Below, piece by piece: positions 8,359 through 13,661 of a stretch of 17,093 bases of DNA (positions are counted from its first letter, which is position 1; every line of letters starts with the position of its first letter). Both the position numbers and the translations under genes were made by a program. The notes below the pieces were generated by a model, which searched no databases, was not told the origin of the DNA, and was given only the letters and a program-made list of their open reading frames with translations. The stretch is from a bacterium (GTDB lineage: Bacteria; Actinomycetota; Humimicrobiia; Humimicrobiales; Humimicrobiaceae), in assembly GCA_030611285.1 (NCBI GenBank), contig JAUWQC010000005.1, forward strand, positions 1-17,093, in the 5' to 3' direction.

Positions 8359-8703
8359 ATGAATAATATAAATAGATATTTAAAAATTGCAAAAGATGCT
8401 GTTATAAAGCCTTCTGAAGATATAGATAAAAAAATAATAGACAGGATATCTCATATCAGCAAGTCAGATGAAAAACTATTGGATGAAAAGTTTATGGATT
8501 ATTTGAAAAAAAGCAATTCAAGGTTATATATGACTATTGAAAAAATTAAAAACAATCCCGAAGCTTTTGCAGCTGAGGTAATAGCTGTATTTTTTATTAT
8601 TATTTTTATTGCTTTTATGATTAAAATTTTTTTGAGCGAGGGGAAAACTGGTGGGGGGAACAATAGGTTATCTTCTCCTAAAGAGGATACTCAACAAGAA
8701 TAA
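8359..8703 (+). CDS. Single-pass membrane protein after the sigma gene, candidate anti-sigma factor
   Basis: I do not recognise a family. Seen in 114 residues: a charged, helical N-terminal part (1-73) that would be cytoplasmic, one strong membrane helix (about 74-94, EVIAVFFIIIFIAFMIKIFL), and a 20-residue polar tail outside. The position directly after an ECF sigma gene and the topology (cytoplasmic domain, one TM, short outside part) are those of anti-sigma factors. The zinc-binding HxxxCxxC motif is absent; the protein has no cysteine at all. The gap to the sigma gene is 79 bp and the Shine-Dalgarno is weak. Its last 36 bp overlap a - strand ORF tail-to-tail. It is likely a real gene; the anti-sigma role is inferred from place and topology only. 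Confidence 0.65.
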   Translation: MNNINRYLKIAKDAVIKPSEDIDKKIIDRISHISKSDEKLLDEKFMDYLKKSNSRLYMTIEKIKNNPEAFAAEVIAVFFIIIFIAFMIKIFLSEGKTGGGNNRLSSPKEDTQQE

Positions 8704-8868
8704 CGCCACTATGATTATCCAGAACCAGGGATTGGTAAGCAGATTCCTTAAAGGCTCATATCCTAAATTACCAAAAACCCTCATAAGAAAATCTTCCAGC
8801 CAGGTATATATAATTTCAAATAGTGATCGCATATTTTCCATTGTAAAAAAATCTTTTATGGATTCCAT
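8668..8868 (-). CDS. 66-residue C-tail-anchored small membrane protein
   Basis: Unrecognised small protein. Seen: an amphipathic, acidic/aromatic N-terminal part (1-44, with LFEIIYTWLEDFLMRVFG), then NPWFW leading into a hydrophobic helix (about 49-63) and a terminal Arg-Arg-Arg. That is a classic C-tail anchor with a positive end on the cytoplasmic side. The composition is far more protein-like than the competing + strand frame over the same bases. Against it: there is no Shine-Dalgarno before the ATG at 8868. A possible promoter (TTTACA-17-TAGAAT, 8906-8878) lies so close that the message would be nearly leaderless. It overlaps the 3' end of the candidate anti-sigma gene by 36 bp in convergent orientation, so each message could act as antisense to the other. 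Moderate confidence. Confidence 0.5.
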   Translation of the reverse strand: MESIKDFFTMENMRSLFEIIYTWLEDFLMRVFGNLGYEPLRNLLTNPWFWIIIVALFLLSILFRRR

Positions 8869-8877
8869 AATTTATGA

Positions 8878-8906
8878 ATTCTATCGTTTATTTGATATTT
8901 TGTAAA
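8878..8906 (-). promoter_or_regulatory. Possible promoter for the 66-residue ORF
   Basis: Read on the - strand, TTTACA (8906-8901) and TAGAAT (8883-8878) are 17 bp apart, 10 of 12 consensus positions. Predicted initiation is within a few bases of the ATG at 8868, which would give an almost leaderless mRNA and would explain the lack of a Shine-Dalgarno. The stretch is AT-rich, so a chance match is possible. Confidence 0.3.
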
Positions 8907-8930
8907 ATTAATAAAATAATTAGGGAGCAT

Positions 8931-8980
8931 CTATTATTTCGTAATAAATAATTGCAGCAGCTTCTGCAGCGAAATAATAG
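8931..8980. repeat. 50-bp inverted repeat between divergent genes
   Basis: CTATTATTTCG (8931-8941) is a perfect 11-base inverted match to CGAAATAATAG (8970-8980). Between them sits an inner stem TGCAG/CTGCA (8953-8957 with 8964-8968, loop CAGCTT). It lies between the - strand 66-residue ORF (start 8868) and the + strand hydrolase (start 9051). There is no T-run beside it, so it is not a standard terminator. An operator or a structured leader for the hydrolase message is possible. Confidence 0.55.
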
Positions 8981-9050
8981 CCGCAAGTTTTATAGGAAGC
9001 TGAGATAATGACATGATACTAAGATTTAACCAGAAATATTAAAGGATAAG

Positions 9051-9881
9051 ATGTTATATCAAAAAATACTTTTTGGATTTGGTTCAGTGGTAGCAGTAAT
9101 TATTATTATATATTTGTTTTCAGCTATTTATGAATTTCTGACCCAGTCATACCATGTATATTATCCAAAAAAAGAAATTACGGCCACTCCTTTTGATATA
9201 AGGTTGTATTTTGAAGAAATCATTTTCAGTTCTTCTGACGGCGTAAACCTTTCTGGCTGGTTTGTGCCGGCAAGAAATAGTAAAGGGGTGATATTGGTTT
9301 TACATGGGAGTGGGGAGAATATTTCAACCAGGCTTACCTTTATAGATTATTTCAATAGAAAACTTGGGCTGTCTGTTTTTATAATTGATTACCGCGGATA
9401 TGGTAAAAGCGAAGGCAGGCCAAATGAGAAGGGAACCTATCTGGATGCCAGGGCAGCCTGGGAATGTTTAACAGGTTCTAAGAAAATAAGACCTCAGGAT
9501 ATCATAATTTTTGGGCGGTCTCTGGGCGGCCCTATTGCAGCCTGGCTGGCTAAAGAGGTAAAGGCGAGAGCGTTGATTTTAGACTCTACTTTTACTTCAA
9601 TCAAGGATATGGCAGCTGAGTTGCACCCCTATCTGCCGGTAAGAAGATTCTTCAAATTTGACTATTCTACTATTGATTATTTAAAAGGCGCAGGCATTCC
9701 GGTATTGATTATCCACAGCAGTGAAGATGATTATATTCCATTTTCCCACGCAATAAAGCTATATAATGCCGCAAATGAGCCCAGGCAATTCCTTAAGATA
9801 AGCGGCAAGCATAATGACAATTACATAAAATCAGAAGAAATCTATATAGAGGGCATAAGATCTTTTATTTCCAGATATTAA
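9051..9881 (+). CDS. Membrane-anchored alpha/beta hydrolase (BEM46/YfhR-like serine hydrolase)
   Basis: A serine hydrolase of unknown substrate, probably an esterase or lipase-like enzyme held at the membrane. Seen in 276 residues: an N-terminal membrane helix (about 8-28) followed by an outside or peripheral domain; the oxyanion-side motif LVLHGSGEN (82-90); DYRGYGKSEGRP (113-124), typical of the BEM46/ABHD13 group; nucleophile elbow GRSLGG with Ser157; acid Asp226 in SSEDDYIP; and His254 in SGKHNDN. The catalytic triad is complete. AAAGGA at 9041-9046 gives a good ribosome site. The stop is 5 bp from the convergent GNAT stop at 9887, with no hairpin between them. Membrane anchoring and the upstream HtrA/sigma module would suit an envelope lipid role, but that is inference. 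Confidence 0.9.
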   Translation: MLYQKILFGFGSVVAVIIIIYLFSAIYEFLTQSYHVYYPKKEITATPFDIRLYFEEIIFSSSDGVNLSGWFVPARNSKGVILVLHGSGENISTRLTFIDYFNRKLGLSVFIIDYRGYGKSEGRPNEKGTYLDARAAWECLTGSKKIRPQDIIIFGRSLGGPIAAWLAKEVKARALILDSTFTSIKDMAAELHPYLPVRRFFKFDYSTIDYLKGAGIPVLIIHSSEDDYIPFSHAIKLYNAANEPRQFLKISGKHNDNYIKSEEIYIEGIRSFISRY

Positions 9882-9886
9882 AAAAA

Positions 9887-10519
9887 TTACAGAATTTCTT
9901 TTTTCATATATATCCAGTCCCGGTATCCGGTATACCTTTCTGCTATCCACGAAGATCTTACCACCAGATGATTAAACCCTAATTTTTTATACAGGTTATA
10001 GGCATTTTTATTCTTGCCGGCTACCCAGAGCTTTAAGACACTTTTTCTATATCTTTTTGCAAAATCTTCTACAAAGGATAGCATTTTTTTGGCTATGCCT
10101 TTTCTTCTGCTATTTACATCAACTGCAACATTGTCAATATAGATAGTCTTGCTGTCTATTTTGGGAGCCTCCAGGAAGGTTAAGATGAATGCCTTGACTG
10201 CTCTAAAGAAACCCAGGTATTTAACGAAGGTCCGAAAATTTTTGGTATAACTTTTAATGTTCTCTCTGGTTACTATCTCAACGATTCCAACTATTTTCCC
10301 ATCTATTATGGCATTGTAATATCTTCCGGTATCAATGTTTGTGGTGATTTCTGATTTAATGATACTGTATGCAGCATCTTTGTTACTGCCAAATATAAAT
10401 TTTAATTTTTCGAAAAATGCATCAAATTCTATTTTAAGGTAACTATCAAGGTCTTCTAATTTTAAATTACTTATCCGGATATTATGGGAATTGCTGTTTT
10501 GATTTTTAAAGTTATTCAT
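9887..10519 (-). CDS. GNAT-family N-acetyltransferase
   Basis: Probably transfers an acetyl group from acetyl-CoA to an amine; the acceptor is unknown. Seen: a GNAT fold with central beta strand IIDGKIVGIVEIV, then IYIDNVAVDVNSRRKGIAKK carrying the RxxGxA acetyl-CoA pyrophosphate loop (SRRKGIA), a following helix, and the C-terminal pattern LWVAGKNKNAYNLYKKLGF (N-x-x-A-x-x-L-Y-x-K-x-G-F), as in RimI-like enzymes. A residual basic segment (about 93-115) interrupts the usual beta order. Start choice: ATG at 10519 gives 210 residues and an 8-bp overlap with the upstream DUF2007 gene. A TTG at 10540 would add seven residues. Neither has a strong Shine-Dalgarno, so translational coupling is likely. 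It is cotranscribed with the DUF2007 gene. Confidence 0.85.
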   Translation of the reverse strand: MNNFKNQNSNSHNIRISNLKLEDLDSYLKIEFDAFFEKLKFIFGSNKDAAYSIIKSEITTNIDTGRYYNAIIDGKIVGIVEIVTRENIKSYTKNFRTFVKYLGFFRAVKAFILTFLEAPKIDSKTIYIDNVAVDVNSRRKGIAKKMLSFVEDFAKRYRKSVLKLWVAGKNKNAYNLYKKLGFNHLVVRSSWIAERYTGYRDWIYMKKEIL

Positions 10520-10745
10520 TTGATAAATTTTTTTTATCAAGTAGCCTGCGGGCTTTTTGAAGATCCTTCCGATTGGTCAAAAGTTTTACTCCTCTTACAC
10601 TCTGTAAGGGGGGATAGCTCTGCCCGGCATCATCTGAAAATATCTCGGCTTTAATGCCAAAACTTTCCAGGTAACTTTTAGCTATTTCCGCTTCTATCCT
10701 GGAATTAAAAGTTTTAATTGTAGATAACCTGTCCATATTATGCAT
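10512..10745 (-). CDS. DUF2007 family putative signal-transducing protein
   Basis: A small protein of the DUF2007 family, which has a PII-C-terminal-like ferredoxin fold and no settled function. Seen in 77 residues: FNSRIEAEIAKSYLESFGI (13-31, the helix after strand 1), AEIFSDDAGQSYPPLQ (33-48), VRGVKLLTN (50-58), and a closing helix DLQKARRLL. Order and length match the family. Two in-frame ATGs exist (10745 and 10736), neither with a good Shine-Dalgarno; the longer is used. It overlaps the GNAT gene start, so the two are coexpressed. A possible extended -10 element lies upstream at 10815-10823. Confidence 0.85.
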   Translation of the reverse strand: MHNMDRLSTIKTFNSRIEAEIAKSYLESFGIKAEIFSDDAGQSYPPLQSVRGVKLLTNRKDLQKARRLLDKKNLSNE

Positions 10746-10814
10746 TTAATTTTTGTTAATTATAATAAAGTTTTAGACTCTTAACTAATTTTTAGATAGA
10801 TTAAAAGAAGTAAA

Positions 10815-10823
10815 ATTATAGCA
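10815..10823 (-). promoter_or_regulatory. Possible extended -10 promoter for the DUF2007-GNAT pair
   Basis: On the - strand, TGC followed directly by TATAAT makes an extended -10 element, about 60 nt upstream of the DUF2007 start, with no clear -35 hexamer. It lies in the 251-bp divergent gap 10746-10996, which is otherwise AT-rich and holds no gene that I can see. Confidence 0.3.
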
Positions 10824-10996
10824 CATCAATTGTATTTATAATACTGCAATACCTACGAATACTATACATGCAACTTTTGTTTGAAGAATTAACATCTATG
10901 ATATAAACTAGTTTTAAAGCTCTGGCGACTGCAAACTTTAAATGTTGCCGGAAATTTATTTTTAACTTATAGGTTATATAAAATAAGAAAGTTTTT

Positions 10997-12118
10997 ATGA
11001 TAAAAAAATCACTTCTTCTAAAAATTTATGAAGCAGCCAGTATGCAGAGATGGAATGACCAGATCCGCACAATTGAGCTTACGGAGCTGGATAAACAGGC
11101 CCATAAGATGATTGTTGCTTATATTCTGGGAAGATGTGAAGAGGATATAAATGCCGGGAAAGTTAACTGGATTGAAATAATAGAATGTGGATTATTCGAG
11201 TTTTTAAAAAGAATTATTCTAACTGATCTGAAACCTCCCTTGATTTACAGGATAAAAGAAGATAAAAAGCAGTATGAAAAGCTGAACTGCTGGGTTTTTG
11301 AGAGAATCAGCCCTTTAGCAAAGCAGATAGGGAAAAGCTTTAATTTACGTCTTAAAAAATATCTACTGGAGGAGGAAGAAACTCTTGAAAAAAAGATTGT
11401 AAATGGGGCGCATTTCTATGTAACGAAGTGGGAGTTTGACATTATTAAATCAGCAAATCCCAGAGTTTATTTAATTGAAGAGATTGTTGAAAGCATTTCA
11501 CGGGAGAAGAGTAAATATCACGATTTGAGGTGCATGAAGGTTTTTATGGAAAAAAGAAACTTAATGGATTTTGCTGATATATGTGGACAGCTTCGGTTCC
11601 AGCAAAGATGGAGTCATCTTTACCGGATTCCAAAAACTTCAGTATTGGGTCATATGTTAATTGTTGCTATATTTTCGTTCCTATTCTCTTATGTAACAAG
11701 ATTGGACAGAGAAAATTGTATAAATAATTACTTTACAGGACTCTTTCATGACCTTCCGGAAGTTTTAACCAGGGATATAATTAATCCTGTAAAAAAATCA
11801 GTGAAAGGGCTTGATGAACTTATAAAGGATTATGAAGTTGAGGAGATGGAGAAAAAAATATATAAATTAATTCCTGAGAGCTGGCAAAATGATATAAGGA
11901 TGTTTACGGAAGATGAGTTTTCTGATACCAGCAAGAGAAATGGTGAACTGGTTAAGGCAGCCGATGATCTGGCTGCATTTATAGAAGCATATCTTGCTTT
12001 AAAAAATGGGATAAAAAATGAGGACCTGATTTATGCTAAAAATAAATTAACCCGGAAGTATAAATCCAGGAATATTGCAGGTATAAACTTCGGAGAAATT
12101 TATGCTGACTTTGATTGA
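10997..12118 (+). CDS. Tandem HD-domain phosphohydrolase (YfbR-like), first HD domain degenerate
   Basis: Likely a metal-dependent nucleotide phosphohydrolase. Seen in 373 residues: two copies of the same fold. The C-terminal copy (about 195-335) has the YfbR-type set: Arg204-Trp205, His219 (LGHML), His251-Asp252 (GLFHDLPEVLTRDI) and Asp323 (AADDLAAF), so the metal site is complete. The N-terminal copy (about 12-100) keeps Arg18-Trp19 and His36 (QAHKM) but has Glu68-Phe69 where His-Asp should be (GLFEFLKRIILTDLKPP). The two GLF segments align residue by residue, so duplication and decay of copy 1 are clear. YfbR removes phosphate from 5'-dNMPs; the two RW pairs suggest a nucleotide-binding role for both halves. 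I recall similar two-domain HD proteins in other anaerobes. It is 13 bp upstream of the nuclease gene and probably cotranscribed with it. Confidence 0.88.
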   Translation: MIKKSLLLKIYEAASMQRWNDQIRTIELTELDKQAHKMIVAYILGRCEEDINAGKVNWIEIIECGLFEFLKRIILTDLKPPLIYRIKEDKKQYEKLNCWVFERISPLAKQIGKSFNLRLKKYLLEEEETLEKKIVNGAHFYVTKWEFDIIKSANPRVYLIEEIVESISREKSKYHDLRCMKVFMEKRNLMDFADICGQLRFQQRWSHLYRIPKTSVLGHMLIVAIFSFLFSYVTRLDRENCINNYFTGLFHDLPEVLTRDIINPVKKSVKGLDELIKDYEVEEMEKKIYKLIPESWQNDIRMFTEDEFSDTSKRNGELVKAADDLAAFIEAYLALKNGIKNEDLIYAKNKLTRKYKSRNIAGINFGEIYADFD

Positions 12119-12131
12119 GTAGATTAATTTC

Positions 12132-13625
12132 ATGAATAGAAAAATTATCATATCTAAATCAAAATATCTGGCAGGGCTGCAGTGCCTGAAATATTTATGG
12201 TACCGGGTCAATGCCTCCGAAGAGATTCCAGAGCCGGATTTTACAGCCCGGTTTATTTTCAATCAAGGGATGCTGGTAGGTGAATATGCAAAGAAGCTTT
12301 ATCCCGAGGGAATTGACCTGGGAAAGATAGGTGATTTAAAAGAACAACTTGTAAGAACTTCCGAACTCTTGTCCGAGAGAAAACCTCTGTTTGAAGCAAG
12401 CTGCAGTTCCGGGAGTGTTTATAGCAGAGCCGATATACTGGTGCCGGCAGATACAGACAGATGGGATATTATGGAAGTTAAAAGCTCCACCAAGCTTAAA
12501 GAGGATTATATCTATGATGTTTCATTTCAGAAATACTGCCTGGATAAAGCCGGAGTTAAAATCAGGAAATGTTATCTTGCAAATATTAATAATCAGTATA
12601 TAAGAAGGGGAGATATTAATCCCGGGCAATTATTTAAAAAAACTGACATTACAGTGGAGGTAGGAGAGTTCCTTATTGGGATAGAAGATAGAATTGAAGA
12701 GATGCTGGAGGTTGCAGCTAGAACCAGTCCTCCGGAAATTCTTATCGGCAAGCACTGCAACGAGCCATACAGCTGTCCGCTTAAGGATAGGTGCTGGGGA
12801 TTCTTACCTGATAATCATATTTTTAATCTATATGGAAGTAAAGACAAAGCCGCCGAGCTTTTCAATAAAGGAGTTCTTTCCATTAAAGATATTCCTGACT
12901 GGTATAATTTAAATTTTAAACAAAAAATACAGCTTGAATGTGCAAAAACTGAAAAACCAAAAATAAATAAAAGTGAAATATTAAAATTTATAAACAGCCT
13001 GGAATATCCCCTGTATTTTCTTGATTTTGAGACTTTCTCTACCGCCATTCCCTTATATGAGGGAGTAAGACCTTACCAGAGAATTCCTTTCCAGTATTCC
13101 ATACATATACTGGATACTATTGACAGCAAACTCTGCCACTATGATTTTCTGGCTGAAGGAGCCGAAGATCCAAGAGAAGAACTTCTGTTAAACTTAAAGT
13201 ACAAGATAGATGAAGCAGGGAGCATAATTGTTTATTATGAATCATTTGAAAAGGGGGTCCTAAAAGAACTGGCTGAAGCTTTTCCTGAGTACAGTCAGTG
13301 GATTGATTCGATTCTTACCAGGATAGTCGACCTGTATAAGCCTTTTGGTAATTTCCATTATTACCATTCTTCCCAGAAGGGGAGCGCATCAGTAAAAAAT
13401 GTTCTTCCGGCAATTACCGATTTAAGTTATGAGGGAATGGAGATAGCTGATGGTATGGCAGCGAGTGTGTCTTTTCTTTACATCTGTGGGAATTTTGTTA
13501 TCAATGAAAGCCGCCCTGCAAAGGAAGAAGTCGAAAAAGTAAGAAAATCACTCATAAAATACTGCGGAATGGACACCGGGGGGATGATACATATACTAAG
13601 AGCGCTGGTGAAAGAAGTCGAGTAA
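12132..13625 (+). CDS. DUF2779 protein: Cas4-like Fe-S nuclease fused to DEDD exonuclease domain
   Basis: Probably a DNA or RNA processing nuclease. Seen in 497 residues: the N-terminal PD-(D/E)xK nuclease (about 1-225) has Asp101 (SRADILV), Glu115-Val-Lys117 (MEVKSST) and Gln133 (SFQKYCLD), the RecB/Cas4 active-site order. Cys18 with Cys209, Cys215 and Cys221 form the spacing of the 4Fe-4S 'staple' known from Cas4 and AddB. The C-terminal RNase H-like domain (about 290-495) has Asp298-x-Glu300 (YFLDFETF), Asp400 (RIVDLYKPF) and Asp481 (YCGMDTGGM), the DEDD exonuclease pattern. Both active sites look intact. Function is undetermined for this family; DNA repair or mobile-element defence are possible. 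It starts 13 bp after the HD gene; the Shine-Dalgarno is weak, so coupling is likely. Confidence 0.9.
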   Translation: MNRKIIISKSKYLAGLQCLKYLWYRVNASEEIPEPDFTARFIFNQGMLVGEYAKKLYPEGIDLGKIGDLKEQLVRTSELLSERKPLFEASCSSGSVYSRADILVPADTDRWDIMEVKSSTKLKEDYIYDVSFQKYCLDKAGVKIRKCYLANINNQYIRRGDINPGQLFKKTDITVEVGEFLIGIEDRIEEMLEVAARTSPPEILIGKHCNEPYSCPLKDRCWGFLPDNHIFNLYGSKDKAAELFNKGVLSIKDIPDWYNLNFKQKIQLECAKTEKPKINKSEILKFINSLEYPLYFLDFETFSTAIPLYEGVRPYQRIPFQYSIHILDTIDSKLCHYDFLAEGAEDPREELLLNLKYKIDEAGSIIVYYESFEKGVLKELAEAFPEYSQWIDSILTRIVDLYKPFGNFHYYHSSQKGSASVKNVLPAITDLSYEGMEIADGMAASVSFLYICGNFVINESRPAKEEVEKVRKSLIKYCGMDTGGMIHILRALVKEVE

Positions 13626-13661
13626 TATAAATTTAAAGTTGAAAAAGTTATAATAAAAAGC

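Noticed and set aside
8651..8905. An 84-codon + strand ORF overlapping the candidate anti-sigma gene
   Set aside because: Basic, low-quality composition, no domain, and it overlaps two better frames; the - strand frame over the same bases is more protein-like.
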